From contig NZ_CP061379.1 of the NCBI RefSeq assembly GCF_015624505.1, forward strand, positions 3,348,001-3,412,000: DNA of 64,000 nucleotides, given 5' to 3'. The stretch's first letter is position 1. Every line of letters starts with the position of its first letter. The DNA comes from Bradyrhizobium commune (lineage in GTDB: Bacteria > Pseudomonadota > Alphaproteobacteria > Rhizobiales > Xanthobacteraceae). A model generated the notes under the pieces. It worked only from the letters and a program-made list of their open reading frames with translations, was not told where the DNA came from and did no database searches. Positions 44,147 to 53,586 of the stretch are shown here, piece by piece. The position numbers were made by a program, and so were the translations under genes.

Positions 44147-45727
44147 ATGAAGTTGGTTAAGAGCCTTTTGCTCGGCTCAGCGGCGGGTCTGATCGCCGTG
44201 GGCGGAGCGCAGGCAGCCGATCTCCCCGTGAAGGCCAAAGCGGTCGAATACGTGAAGATCTGCTCCCTGTACGGTGCGGGTTTCTACTACATCCCGGGCA
44301 CCGACACCTGCATCAAGCTGGGTGGTTACCTGCGCGCGGAAGTCGCGGTGAACACCAACTCGGACTTCAGCGGCCAGTTCACCGCAAACGCGGGTTCGCG
44401 CAACCGTCTGACGAACTACTACACGGCTCGCGCTCGTGAAGACCTCAACATCGACACGCGCACCGCGACCGAGTACGGCGTGGTCCGCACCTTCTTCGAC
44501 GGCGTGTTCTCCTGGACGACCGGCAACTATGCCGGTACCGGCAGCGCGACCGGCACCACCGCCTACAGCGGTACGCTGGCGCTCAACACCTCTGGTGCGA
44601 CCCCGGCGCTTGTTGGTTCTTCGATCAACGGCACTGACGGCAACACCTCGGCCGGTTCGCTCGGCGTGTACTACGCCTTCATCCAGTTCGCCGGCTTCAC
44701 GATGGGTAAGGCCGTGTCGCAATTCGACGCGCCCTGGACCAACTATCCCGGCAACAACTTCGACGGTCTCGTCGGCGGCAGCGGCACGGTCACTGGTATC
44801 CTCCAGTTCACCTACACCGCTGACTTCGGTCAGGGCGTGACGGCGTCGTTCTCGGCGGAAGATCCGACCCAGTACCTCCAGGCCGGCAACCTCAACATGA
44901 CCGGCGCGTCTGCGGCTGGCATCCTCGGCGGCTCGTACGGCTCCAACGCCATCGGCGGTTCGCGTTCTCCGAACCTCGTTGGTATGGTGCGTGTCGACCA
45001 GGCTTGGGGTCTGTTCCAGGCGTCGGTCGCTGCGCATGACAACCACGTTGCCTATTACGGCGCGACCGAGCCGACTGGCCACCCCGACGACAAGTGGGGT
45101 TGGGCGGTTCAGCTCGCTCTGTCGATCAAGAACATCCCGACTGGTGCGGGTGACGTGATCAACATCGGTGGCGTCTACACCGACGGCGCGACCCGCTACA
45201 ACTTCCAGAACCTCGCGGGCAGCTCCTACTCGATGTTCGGTAGCTCGGGCCTTGCTGGTGCCTACGGCAGCATCGGCTTCGCCAACGCTCCGGACACGGT
45301 GTACATCACCGGCAGCTCGCAGGAGACCGTCAAGACCTGGGGCTTCCGTGGCGCTTACACCCACAACTGGGATCCCTACTGGAACACGGCGATCTACGGT
45401 GCCTACGCCGGCGTGCAGTTCGGCAGCCTGGCCAAGACCACGATCTGCGGCCCCGCCGGTATCGGTGGTGGCGTGTTCGGTGCCCTGGCCGGTGTGACCT
45501 CGTGTAACCCCGACTTCAACGTCGGTCAGGTGGGTATCATCACCCGCTGGACCCCGGTCAAGAACCTGACGTTCTCGGCGGACGTTGCCTGGACCCACAT
45601 CGACCAGAAGTATGCTGGTACGGTTGCGTTCACGCCGTCCGGCACGACCGCCAAGCCGGCCGCAGTGTACGAGCTCAAGGATCAGGACTCGGTCGTTCTG
45701 CTCCTCCGCGCTCAGCGCAACTGGTAA
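44147..45727 (+). CDS. Outer-membrane porin (Omp2b/Porin_2 family)
   Basis: 526 residues. Signal peptide [23 protein letters not shown] (cleaved after residue 23), then [20 protein letters not shown], the conserved start of rhizobial porins. The remainder is Gly/Thr/Asn/aromatic-rich with alternating beta-strand pattern and the C-terminal ...[11 protein letters not shown], ending in an aromatic residue for BAM-dependent insertion. Codon use is restricted (mostly C/T endings in favoured codons), as in very highly expressed genes. Two Cys in the first loop (residues ~38, 53) are typical of the family. Forms general diffusion pores. Confidence 0.95.
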   Translation: MKLVKSLLLGSAAGLIAVGGAQAADLPVKAKAVEYVKICSLYGAGFYYIPGTDTCIKLGGYLRAEVAVNTNSDFSGQFTANAGSRNRLTNYYTARAREDLNIDTRTATEYGVVRTFFDGVFSWTTGNYAGTGSATGTTAYSGTLALNTSGATPALVGSSINGTDGNTSAGSLGVYYAFIQFAGFTMGKAVSQFDAPWTNYPGNNFDGLVGGSGTVTGILQFTYTADFGQGVTASFSAEDPTQYLQAGNLNMTGASAAGILGGSYGSNAIGGSRSPNLVGMVRVDQAWGLFQASVAAHDNHVAYYGATEPTGHPDDKWGWAVQLALSIKNIPTGAGDVINIGGVYTDGATRYNFQNLAGSSYSMFGSSGLAGAYGSIGFANAPDTVYITGSSQETVKTWGFRGAYTHNWDPYWNTAIYGAYAGVQFGSLAKTTICGPAGIGGGVFGALAGVTSCNPDFNVGQVGIITRWTPVKNLTFSADVAWTHIDQKYAGTVAFTPSGTTAKPAAVYELKDQDSVVLLLRAQRNW

Positions 45728-45751
45728 GTTCGGTCTAACGATCTGACAGAG

Positions 45752-45786
45752 AGCCCCGGCGGGAAACCGCCGGGGCTTTTCTTTTG
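45752..45786 (+). terminator. Rho-independent terminator of the porin gene
   Basis: AGCCCCGGCGG (45752-45762), loop GAAA, CCGCCGGGGCT (45767-45777), an 11-base-pair perfect stem followed by TTTCTTTTG. Confidence 0.95.
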
Positions 45787-45916
45787 CTGGAGCGGCCTGC
45801 GCGTGGCCGCTAGGACGTTTGGTCAAGCGGGTGAGCTGATTGCTGGGCCGCCTAGTCAGGTGGGGTTATCGCATATGACGGCTGGAGAATGCCGAACCAG
45901 CTCGGCCTGCATGGTT

Positions 45917-46006
45917 CGAGACGCCCGCCTTGGCGGGCTCCTCACATGAGGGTCTCGCCGCGAAACGCGACCTCATCCTGAGGGCCTGCCATAGGCGGGC
46001 GTCTCG
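45917..46006. repeat. Long palindromic Bradyrhizobium-type repeat
   Basis: CGAGACGCCCGCC (45917-45929) and GGCGGGCGTCTCG (45994-46006) are exact inverses; inside, ATGAGG and CCTCAT flank a GTCTCGCCGCGAAACGCGA centre. I recognise this as an abundant dispersed element of Bradyrhizobium genomes. It lies between the porin terminator and the convergent lytic transglycosylase gene. The rest of 45787-46180 shows nothing else. Confidence 0.8.
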
Positions 46007-46180
46007 AAGGATGGCCACAAGCGAGCTTCTGTCCGCGAGCCAGCGGCTTCCTGAATCGAGCCTCAGAAGCGTCTGCTCAAGCGCTTCCTGACCCTCAGCG
46101 TCTCCCGTTCAAGGACAGGCGGGGACGGGCGTGGCGCTCACAATCGATGCGCTCACCAGAGCCTCGAGTGAGGAGGGCAG

Positions 46181-48643
46181 TTACTCCACCCTCCCGGTAC
46201 CGCGGCGCAAATCCGCCTCGATCTGCAACCGAGTGCCGCCGCCAAAGCGGGCGCGGTAGACTTGCAGGTTCTCCATGATCCGCTGCACGTAGTTGCGCGT
46301 CTCGGAGAAGGGAATGAGCTCGACCCAGTCGACCGCGTCGATCTTGGCGTCGCGCGGGTCGCCGTAGCGGTCGATCCACTTCTTCACGCTGCTACGGCCG
46401 GCATTGTAGGCGGCAAAAGTCATGATGTAGGAGCCGCGATAATCCTCGAGCAGTCCGCCGAGCTCGGCGGCGCCGAGCGTGGCGTTGTAGGACGAATCGT
46501 TCTTCAGTCGGGACAGGTCGTAAGTCGCCCCGTGTCGCTTGCAGACATAGCGCGCGGCGTCGGGCGTCACCTGCATCAGGCCATAGGCCTGCGCTGGCGA
46601 GACCACGGATGGGTTGAACGCGCTTTCCTGCCGCGCAATCGCGTAGACGATGCTGCGCTCGACCTCGGGGCCGATCTGCGTGAACTGCGGAATGCCGTTG
46701 ACGGGGTAGGCGTAGAAGTCGAACGGCAAACCGCGGTTGAGCGCGGCCTTGCCGACCAGCAGCATGCCGCGCGCGTCGCTGTAGCGCTGGGTCAGCTCGC
46801 CGAGCCCGGTGAGGGCCTCGGGATCGCCGTTCTCGCCCATGTCCGCCAGCATCGGCACCACCATCTCGCGCTCGTCGAGCTCGTAGAGCAGCTGCGCGGC
46901 GCGCACGATCTCCAGCCGCTCGGCCCCGCGGCCGCGTGGCTGGCTGTTGAGCTCGATCTGCGGCAGGCCGAGCTTTGCGCGCGCAAGCTGGCCGTAATAG
47001 CTGGTGGATTGCTCGGCGGCGCGAGCGTAGGCGTTGCGCGCCTCCTGCTGGCGGCCTGCGGCCTCGGCTGCGCGGCCCTGCCAATAACCGGCACGCGCCA
47101 GTGTGGTCGGATTGACGCTGCCGATGCCGATGCGGGCAAAATGCTGGCTGGCTGCCGCGGGATCGTTGAGGAAGCGCAGCGCGATCCAGCCCGCCGTGAA
47201 CTCCTGCTCGGTCTTGTAGATGTCGCGCGAGGGCAGCGCCGCGTCGCGCGCGATCAGATAGGCGCTGCGGAATTCCTCGGTGTCGATCATCTTGCGCGCG
47301 AGCAGCCGCCGCTCGATCCACCATTCGTCGAGATTATAGAGCCGGTTCGGATCCTTCGGCGCCGACAGCATCAGCTGGGCGGCTTCGGCAAACTTCTCCT
47401 CGCGACGCAAGAGCTGGATCTTGCTGAAGATGAAGCCGGGATCGTTGTGCAATTCACGCGGCACCTCCTCGAGCAGCGCGCGCGTGTTCGGTGCCTTTCT
47501 GTTGGATGCGATGCGGGCCTTCGCGAGCGCGACATAGCCGGCACCGAGGCGTTTGGCGGCACGCAGAGCGGCCTCGGTCTCGCTGCCATAGAGCAGCGTG
47601 TCCATCCGCGCCTTCTGGTCGCCCGGCGTCAGCAGCGCGCCGAACTGGTCGAGCGCGTTGTTCTCGGTGTCTTCCGACATCGGATCGTTGCGCCAGGCTT
47701 CGCGCACCAGCCGCTCGGCATTGGCGCGGTCGCCGCGCGCCAGCATCGCCTTGGCGAGCGTGAAGCGGCCCTTCGCGGACACGGGGGATTCGTTCTCGAA
47801 CCACGACCATGCCACGGAGTCGTCGCGCCGGTCGTCCCACATCGCGGCTTCGAGGCGCCGGCGCAGGAAGGTCTGCGACGGCCAGCTCGGATTGGCGGAG
47901 AGGAAGGCACGGTAGCGCTCCACGGTCGCGCCATTGTCCTCGCTGCGCAGGATGATCCATTCGGCGAGCTTTCGCGCGACTGGATCGGTGATCGAGGCGG
48001 CGTAATTGGAGGCGTCGCCCGACCTGCGCTTGCGTACGAGCTCAATGACGTTCTCCAGCGTGTCCTTGTCGGCTTGTGACGTCGACGAGGTCGCAGCGAT
48101 CGCGGCCGGCGTCACTGGCTTGAGCGGTGCTGCGTGCTGGCGGGTCGCGGGTGCCAGCACCGGAGCTGCGACCGGTCTGGCAGGCGCCGGGGCGGTGGGC
48201 CTGATGGTCGCCGTCACAGCCGGGGCGGGTGCGGTCTTGGGGGCCGAACCGTTGGCGGTCGGTCCTGATTTTGGCGCAGGGGCCGCTGCCGCAGCCTTCG
48301 GCTTGTCGGGCTTGGGCTTGTCAGCTTTGGGCTTCGCGGATTCCTTGCTGGCGTCCTTCCCGGCATCCTTGGCAGGTTTCTTCGCAATGTCCTTTGCCGG
48401 AGCGCCAGCAGCTCCCGTGCTCGCGCCCTTCGCTGAGTCCTTGCCAGTTGCCTTGCTTGTCTCCTTGGCCGATCCCTTGGCAGGTCCCTTGGCGGCGTTG
48501 GCTGCTGGCTTCGCGGTGTCCTTGGTTCCTTCCGCGGTCGTCTCATCGGACTTGGCCCAGGCGGCGCAGCCTATCGACAGCCCCGCCAGCAGGCACACGA
48601 CCAGACCAGCGGATCGCCATGAGGCATGGGAAAAGGAGGTCAC
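46181..48643 (-). CDS. Soluble lytic murein transglycosylase (Slt-like)
   Basis: 820 residues. A signal-type hydrophobic segment (about residues 11-30) is followed by a ~160-residue Lys/Ala/Pro/Ser linker, then helical superhelix repeats (about 200-620) as in Slt70, and the catalytic SLT domain: [20 protein letters not shown] (catalytic Glu near 672), [12 protein letters not shown], and [11 protein letters not shown]. It cleaves peptidoglycan between MurNAc and GlcNAc in the periplasm. The basic linker is far longer than in E. coli Slt and could bind the wall. Divergent from dapA. Confidence 0.93.
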   Translation of the reverse strand: MTSFSHASWRSAGLVVCLLAGLSIGCAAWAKSDETTAEGTKDTAKPAANAAKGPAKGSAKETSKATGKDSAKGASTGAAGAPAKDIAKKPAKDAGKDASKESAKPKADKPKPDKPKAAAAAPAPKSGPTANGSAPKTAPAPAVTATIRPTAPAPARPVAAPVLAPATRQHAAPLKPVTPAAIAATSSTSQADKDTLENVIELVRKRRSGDASNYAASITDPVARKLAEWIILRSEDNGATVERYRAFLSANPSWPSQTFLRRRLEAAMWDDRRDDSVAWSWFENESPVSAKGRFTLAKAMLARGDRANAERLVREAWRNDPMSEDTENNALDQFGALLTPGDQKARMDTLLYGSETEAALRAAKRLGAGYVALAKARIASNRKAPNTRALLEEVPRELHNDPGFIFSKIQLLRREEKFAEAAQLMLSAPKDPNRLYNLDEWWIERRLLARKMIDTEEFRSAYLIARDAALPSRDIYKTEQEFTAGWIALRFLNDPAAASQHFARIGIGSVNPTTLARAGYWQGRAAEAAGRQQEARNAYARAAEQSTSYYGQLARAKLGLPQIELNSQPRGRGAERLEIVRAAQLLYELDEREMVVPMLADMGENGDPEALTGLGELTQRYSDARGMLLVGKAALNRGLPFDFYAYPVNGIPQFTQIGPEVERSIVYAIARQESAFNPSVVSPAQAYGLMQVTPDAARYVCKRHGATYDLSRLKNDSSYNATLGAAELGGLLEDYRGSYIMTFAAYNAGRSSVKKWIDRYGDPRDAKIDAVDWVELIPFSETRNYVQRIMENLQVYRARFGGGTRLQIEADLRRGTGRVE

Positions 48644-48883
48644 GGCGTACGTCGCCCCGAATCAGTGAATTGGCTCAAGACCTATCTGTACAAGATCTGG
48701 CTGTATTTGATTGAATATGCGGACAAAATACCAACAGCCGCTTACCTTCGCCGGGTTTGCACCACCACCGCGGCAAAATCGCGGCCTAATCGGTGCGTCA
48801 TGGGGCAGCGGCCCTTTTACCGGCAGGTGAGACCCGATATGAAGGGAGCTTGCTCAAGAGATCGCCGCGTACGGAGGAAGTCC

Positions 48884-49774
48884 ATGGCAGCCAAGACGAA
48901 ATTCCGGGGGTCGTTCACCGCCTTGGTCACGCCGTTCAAGAACGGTTCGCTGGACGAGGCGGCATTCCGGTCGCTGGTCAACTGGCAGATTTCCGAGGGC
49001 ACCAATGGCCTGGTCCCGGTCGGCACCACCGGCGAGAGCCCGACGCTCAGCCATGACGAGCACAAGAAGGTGGTCGAATGGTGCATCGAGGAGGCCAAGG
49101 GCCGCGTGCCCGTGATCGCAGGTGCGGGCTCCAATTCGACCAAGGAAGCGATCGAGCTCGCCCAGCATGCCGAGAGGGCCGGCGCCAACGCCGTGCTGGT
49201 GGTGACGCCCTATTACAACAAGCCGACCCAGGAAGGGCTGTACCAGCACTTCAAGGCGATCAACGACGCGATCGGGATTCCGATCATCATCTACAATATC
49301 CCGCCGCGCTCGGTGATCGACATGTCGGTCGACACCATGAAGCGGCTGTGGGAGCTGAAGAACATCGCCGGCGTCAAGGACGCCACCGCCAGCATGGTGC
49401 GGGTGTCGCAGCAACGCGCCGCGATGGGCGAGGATTTCAACCAGCTTTCCGGCGAGGACGCCACCATCATCGGCTATATGGCGCATGGCGGCCACGGCTG
49501 CATCTCGGTGACCTCGAACGTGGCGCCGCGGCTGTGCTCGGAATTCCACGCCGCCTGGCAGAAGGGCGACACCAAGGCGGCGCTCGCGATCCACGACAAG
49601 CTGATGCCGCTGCACAATAACCTCTTCATCGAGAGCAATCCGGCCCCGATCAAGTACGCGATGACGCTGCTTGGCAAGCTCGACGAGGCGCTGCGGCTGC
49701 CGATGGTGCCGGTGTCCGAGCCGACCCGCGTTGCCGTGCGCAGTGCCATGGTGCACGCTGGCCTGATCAACTGA
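48884..49774 (+). CDS. dapA: 4-hydroxy-tetrahydrodipicolinate synthase
   Basis: 296 residues, class I aldolase of lysine and diaminopimelate synthesis, condensing pyruvate with aspartate semialdehyde. GTTGESPTL (about residues 45-53) binds pyruvate, Y136 in YNIPPRS is the catalytic tyrosine and the Schiff-base lysine is near K164 in AGVKDAT. The ATG at 48884 follows GGAGG at 48873-48877; the frame upstream to 48626 is not coding. Confidence 0.96.
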   Translation: MAAKTKFRGSFTALVTPFKNGSLDEAAFRSLVNWQISEGTNGLVPVGTTGESPTLSHDEHKKVVEWCIEEAKGRVPVIAGAGSNSTKEAIELAQHAERAGANAVLVVTPYYNKPTQEGLYQHFKAINDAIGIPIIIYNIPPRSVIDMSVDTMKRLWELKNIAGVKDATASMVRVSQQRAAMGEDFNQLSGEDATIIGYMAHGGHGCISVTSNVAPRLCSEFHAAWQKGDTKAALAIHDKLMPLHNNLFIESNPAPIKYAMTLLGKLDEALRLPMVPVSEPTRVAVRSAMVHAGLIN

Positions 49775-49798
49775 CGCATCAGCCACCGGGGAGCTTTC

Positions 49799-50242
49799 AT
49801 GAGCGCCGTCGAGGAAAAGGGCATGCGGATGCTCAAGGAGTTCCGCGAGTTCGCCATGAAGGGCAACGTCGTCGACCTCGCAGTCGGTGTCATCATCGGC
49901 GCGGCCTTCGGCGCGATCGTCAATTCGCTGGTCGGCGACGTGATCATGCCGATGATCGGCGCCGTCACCGGCGGCCTCGACTTCTCGAACTACTTCACCC
50001 CCTTGTCGAAGGCAGTCACTGCCACCAATTTAGCTGACGCGAAAAAGCAAGGTGCCGTGCTCGCTTGGGGCAGCTTCCTGACGCTGACGATCAACTTCAT
50101 CATCGTCGCCTTCGTGCTGTTCCTGGTGATCCGCGCCATGAACACGTTGAAGCGCAAGGAAGAGGCGGCGCCCGCCGCCCCGCCGAAGCCGTCGGCCGAG
50201 GCCGCGCTGCTGACCGAGATCCGTGATCTCCTCAAGAAGTGA
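49799..50242 (+). CDS. mscL: Large-conductance mechanosensitive channel
   Basis: 147 residues. [41 protein letters not shown] (about residues 10-50) contains the amphipathic N-helix and pore helix TM1 with its glycine pattern; TM2 ([23 protein letters not shown]) is near 95-117, then a charged cytoplasmic helix bundle. It opens on osmotic downshock. The start at 49799 gives a 9-residue extension over the E. coli start. Follows dapA by 24 bases. Confidence 0.95.
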   Translation: MSAVEEKGMRMLKEFREFAMKGNVVDLAVGVIIGAAFGAIVNSLVGDVIMPMIGAVTGGLDFSNYFTPLSKAVTATNLADAKKQGAVLAWGSFLTLTINFIIVAFVLFLVIRAMNTLKRKEEAAPAAPPKPSAEAALLTEIRDLLKK

Positions 50243-50301
50243 CGCGCGCGCTTCATCCAAACTGTTAGCATCGCAGCGCATCTCGATCGGGTTTGACTTC
50301 C

Positions 50302-50775
50302 ATGGCCGACAAGAACGAACGTCCGATCAAAGTCATGGCGGAAAATCGCAAGGCCCGCTTCAACTATGCGATTGAGGATACGATCGAGGCCGGCATTGCG
50401 CTGACGGGCACCGAGGTCAAGTCGATCCGCAACGGCAAGAGCACGATCGCGGAATCCTACGCCGACTCGAAGGACGGCGAGATCTGGCTGATCAACGCCA
50501 CCATTCCCGAATACCTCCAGGGCAACCGCTTCAACCACGAGCCGAAACGGCCGCGGAAACTGCTGCTGCACCGCCGGCAGATCAACAAGCTCATGGGCGC
50601 GGTGGACCGCGAAGGCATGACGTTGATTCCGCTCAAACTCTATTTCAACGAGCGCGGTCGCGCCAAATTGCAGTTGGCGGTTGCAAAGGGCAAGAAGCTG
50701 CACGACAAGCGCGAAACTGAGAAGAAGCGCGACTGGAGCCGGGAGAAGGGCCGGCTGATGCGGGCAAGGGGATAG
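50302..50775 (+). CDS. smpB: SsrA-binding protein SmpB
   Basis: 157 residues. SmpB brings tmRNA to stalled ribosomes. The core [40 protein letters not shown] and [25 protein letters not shown] are intact, with the basic C-terminal tail (about 130-157) that enters the decoding site. No ssrA gene is seen near it. Start at the ATG 50302. Confidence 0.96.
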   Translation: MADKNERPIKVMAENRKARFNYAIEDTIEAGIALTGTEVKSIRNGKSTIAESYADSKDGEIWLINATIPEYLQGNRFNHEPKRPRKLLLHRRQINKLMGAVDREGMTLIPLKLYFNERGRAKLQLAVAKGKKLHDKRETEKKRDWSREKGRLMRARG

Positions 50776-50779
50776 CGAG

Positions 50780-51361
50780 ATGAATCAGAGAAACCTGCTC
50801 GAGGTCGATTGGAGCCAGATTCCCGCACCGACTGACGACGGTGGCGCCGCGCATCTGACCGGCATGCGGCTACCCGCGATCGGCCTGCGCGCGACCGACG
50901 ACAATTCCGTCACGCTGTCGGCGCTCTCCGGCCGCACCGTGGTCTTCGCCTATCCGCGCACGGGCGAGCCTGGCAAAATCGCTTTGGTTGAGGACTGGGA
51001 CATGATCCCGGGCGCGCGCGGCTGTACGCCGCAGACCTGCGCATTTCGTGACCTGTTCGCCGAGCTGAAGGCCGCCGGCGCCTCGCAGGTGTTCGGGCTC
51101 TCGACGCAGAGCAACGAATACCAGACCGAAATGGCGTCGCGGCTGCATCTGCCATTCCCCGTGCTCTCGGATGAGAAGCTGGAGCTCACGCGCGCGCTCA
51201 CTCTGCCGACCATGGAGGTTGCGGGGCTGACGCTGATCAAGCGCATGGCGCTGATCATCGACGACGCCAGGATCACGCATGTGTTCTATCCGGTGTTTCC
51301 GCCCGACCGGAACGCCGGCGATGTGCTGGACTGGCTGAAGGCCAATCCCGTTAGCGCCTAA
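50780..51361 (+). CDS. Peroxiredoxin (AhpC/TSA family)
   Basis: 193 residues, thioredoxin fold. The peroxidatic cysteine is probably in GARGCTPQTCAFRDLFAEL (first Cys about residue 77, second about 82, a CxxxxC arrangement of BCP/PrxQ type). FAYPRTGEPG precedes it. It reduces peroxides with thiols. It starts 4 bases after smpB and ends overlapping the convergent uracil-DNA glycosylase gene by 4 bases. Confidence 0.85.
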   Translation: MNQRNLLEVDWSQIPAPTDDGGAAHLTGMRLPAIGLRATDDNSVTLSALSGRTVVFAYPRTGEPGKIALVEDWDMIPGARGCTPQTCAFRDLFAELKAAGASQVFGLSTQSNEYQTEMASRLHLPFPVLSDEKLELTRALTLPTMEVAGLTLIKRMALIIDDARITHVFYPVFPPDRNAGDVLDWLKANPVSA

Positions 51362-52032
51362 TCGAGATCGGCTTTCACCTTCGCAAACACCGAGCGGAAC
51401 ATGTCAGGCGTCAGCACGCCTGTGTTCGTGTTGTAGCGCGAGCAGTGATAGCTGTCGTAGAGCCGGAACGGGCCAGCCTGATGCACCGCACCATGGCCGA
51501 ACGGCGCTTGCGAGGCCTTCAGCTTTAGCGGCTTGAGCAGGGTGTCGTGCGCAATCCGCCCCAGCGCGATGATCGCCCGCAGGTTCGGCATCGTCTCGAG
51601 GTTCGCAACGAGAAACGGTCGGCAGGTGTTGATCTCCACCGGCAGCGGCTTGTTCTGCGGCGGCACGCAATGCACCGCGTTCGCAATCCGGCAATCCACC
51701 AGCTTCATACCGTCGTCGGGGCGCGCCTGATAGGTGCCGCTGGCAAAGCCGTATTCGATCAGGGTCGCGTAGAGCAAATCACCCGCATAGTCGCCGGTGA
51801 ACGGCCGGCCCGTACGGTTGGCGCCCTGCATCCCCGGCGCGAGGCCGACGATGAGCAGGCGCGCCGTGATATCGCCGAACGGCGGAACCGGCGCGTTGTG
51901 CCAGGACGGCTCGCGCGCGCGGTTCGCCTCGCGAAAGGCGACCAGGCGCGGGCAGAGCGGACAGTCACGGTCGGGAACGAGGGCGGGGGGCTGGCGGCTT
52001 GACCGGGCCGCCTCACTCCTCGAAGTCGTCAT
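51358..52032 (-). CDS. Uracil-DNA glycosylase, family 5-type (UdgB-like)
   Basis: 224 residues. An N-terminal CPLCPRLVAFRE (about residues 25-36) supplies two of the iron-sulphur cysteines. The active-site motif reads LIVGLAPGMQGANRTGRPFTGD, with A in place of the catalytic Asp of other families, matching UdgB; the later H in YHCSRYN (about 205) fits the second motif. It removes uracil or hypoxanthine from DNA. Start at 52032 lies 20 bases inside the NYN gene, so the two are co-transcribed. Confidence 0.85.
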   Translation of the reverse strand: MTTSRSEAARSSRQPPALVPDRDCPLCPRLVAFREANRAREPSWHNAPVPPFGDITARLLIVGLAPGMQGANRTGRPFTGDYAGDLLYATLIEYGFASGTYQARPDDGMKLVDCRIANAVHCVPPQNKPLPVEINTCRPFLVANLETMPNLRAIIALGRIAHDTLLKPLKLKASQAPFGHGAVHQAGPFRLYDSYHCSRYNTNTGVLTPDMFRSVFAKVKADLD

Positions 52033-52657
52033 CGCCCCTCGGCGCCATGGTGGTCGCGCGTTGGAGGAACTGCGGAGCGTGGTGGCGTCCCTCGCGCTCG
52101 CCGCGATCACGTGGCGCGGGGCGTTCGGACGGATCACGGCCGAGCTTGGATTGCAGCTCGACGAGATCGGTGAAGACGTCGGCCTGGCGGCGCAGCTCGT
52201 CGGCGATCATCGGCGGCTGGCTGGCGATGGTGGAGACCACGGTGACGCGCACGCCGCGGCGCTGCACGGCCTCGACCAGGGAGCGGAAGTCGCCATCACC
52301 GGAGAACAGCACCATCTGGTCGATGTGCTCGGCGAGCTCCATGGCGTCGACCGCAAGCTCGATGTCCATGTTGCCCTTGACCTTGCGGCGGCCGGAGGCG
52401 TCGATGAACTCCTTGGTCGCCTTGGTGACGACGGTGTAGCCGTTGTAGTCCAGCCAGTCGATCAGGGGACGGATCGAGGAATATTCCTGATCCTCGATGA
52501 TCGCTGTGTAGTAGAACGCCCGCAGCAGCGTCCCGCGGCTCTGAAATTCCTTCAGCAGACGCTTGTAATCAATGTCGAAGCCGAGAGTTTTTGCCGTCGC
52601 GTAGAGATTGGCCCCATCGATGAAGAGCGCAATCTTGTTGGTAGGGGAAGGTGACAT
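52013..52657 (-). CDS. NYN domain protein (LabA/DUF88 family)
   Basis: 214 residues. A PIN-like nuclease fold: IALFIDGANLYATAKTLG (acidic Asp14), KGNMDIELAVDAMELAEH (Asp near 98) and MVLFSGDGDFRSLVEAV (Asps near 120-122) supply the metal-binding carboxylates. Such proteins are thought to be RNases. The last ~50 residues are Arg/His/Asp-rich and disordered. Upstream neighbour rpoZ is divergent. Confidence 0.9.
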   Translation of the reverse strand: MSPSPTNKIALFIDGANLYATAKTLGFDIDYKRLLKEFQSRGTLLRAFYYTAIIEDQEYSSIRPLIDWLDYNGYTVVTKATKEFIDASGRRKVKGNMDIELAVDAMELAEHIDQMVLFSGDGDFRSLVEAVQRRGVRVTVVSTIASQPPMIADELRRQADVFTDLVELQSKLGRDPSERPAPRDRGEREGRHHAPQFLQRATTMAPRGDDDFEE

Positions 52658-52986
52658 TCAGTTTGCTCGCGTAGTGTTCGTGATAAATTCGTTTATTGTT
52701 GGCGCGACGGCAGCCAGCCGCGCAATTCAAAGTGCTGCCGAAACCCGTCGAAACCGCAAATCCGGAGAAGTCGGGGCAATCAAGGTATAGTTATGGCGGA
52801 CTTTCATACACCCGGCGCCGCCCTCAATGGCAGCCCGGGAAACCACCCATCCCAGCCCCAATGTGGAGGTACCAGAGCCGTTTGGCGAGGCCAAATCACA
52901 AATTGGCCTTGCGAAATCGCCCTGGCCCCTATAACTACCCCCAATCATCCACATATTTCGTCCCACCCACAACGGAGCGACAGTCT
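52658..52986. promoter_or_regulatory. Divergent region between the NYN gene and rpoZ
   Basis: 329 bases without a convincing gene. For rpoZ, CTTGCG near 52908 and TATAAC at 52930-52935 are a possible promoter about 45 bases before the start codon. An ATG-led frame at 52793-53005 overlaps rpoZ and lacks a ribosome binding site. Confidence 0.45.
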
Positions 52987-53379
52987 ATGGCTCGCGTCAC
53001 CGTAGAAGATTGTATCGACAAGGTCGACAACCGGTTTGACCTGGTCCTGCTGGCCGCCCACCGGGCCCGCATGATTTCGTCCGGTTCACAACTAACGGTT
53101 GACCGCGATAACGACAAGAACCCTGTTGTATCTTTGCGTGAAATTGCCGACCAGACCATCTCTCCGGAGGACCTCCGCGAGGAGCTCGTGCACTCCCTCC
53201 AGAAGTTCGTCGAGGTCGATGAGCCCGAGCCGGATACGGTGCCGCTGATCGGTTCCGCGGGCGCGAGCGTCGATGCGGACGACACGGAAGTTGCGGTTGA
53301 GCGCATGACCGAAGAGGAGCTCCTGAAGGGCCTCGAAGGGCTCGCGCCGCCGGAAGAGCAGCCGGAGGAAGACGAGTAA
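52987..53379 (+). CDS. rpoZ: RNA polymerase omega subunit
   Basis: 130 residues beginning [20 protein letters not shown], the conserved omega start, with [13 protein letters not shown] and [11 protein letters not shown]. Omega assists assembly of RNA polymerase and ppGpp binding. The C-terminal ~60 residues are a Glu/Asp-rich tail (ends EEQPEEDE), usual in alphaproteobacteria. The ppGpp synthetase gene follows. Confidence 0.96.
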   Translation: MARVTVEDCIDKVDNRFDLVLLAAHRARMISSGSQLTVDRDNDKNPVVSLREIADQTISPEDLREELVHSLQKFVEVDEPEPDTVPLIGSAGASVDADDTEVAVERMTEEELLKGLEGLAPPEEQPEEDE

Positions 53380-53418
53380 TCGTCCTATCGTGATCTTCGA
53401 ATTGTTGTGATCTTATCG

Positions 53419-53451
53419 AAGGCCCGAACCCGTGTTCGGGCCTTTGCTTTT
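53419..53451 (+). terminator. Rho-independent terminator after rpoZ
   Basis: AAGGCCCGAAC (53419-53429), loop CCGT, GTTCGGGCCTT (53434-53444), an 11-base-pair stem followed by TGCTTTTG. It separates rpoZ from the rsh gene, which must then have its own promoter or rely on read-through. Confidence 0.85.
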
Positions 53452-53586
53452 GTTGCCGTTTTCGTGGTTACCATGGCGTTGTCGATTGGCGCCGCGCAGC
53501 TTGCATCGAATTGATCGGCCGCGCGCGCGATCGGCGCTAAGATGTATACAACGAGCCCTCCCTCGGCCCGTTTGAAGGCAGGACGC

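Noticed and set aside
50302..50775. tmRNA gene expected near smpB
   Set aside because: The gaps around smpB are too short for ssrA and no tRNA-Ala-like half was seen in the window.
52793..53005. ATG-led 70-codon frame before rpoZ
   Set aside because: Overlaps the start of rpoZ in another frame and the rpoZ promoter; no ribosome binding site.
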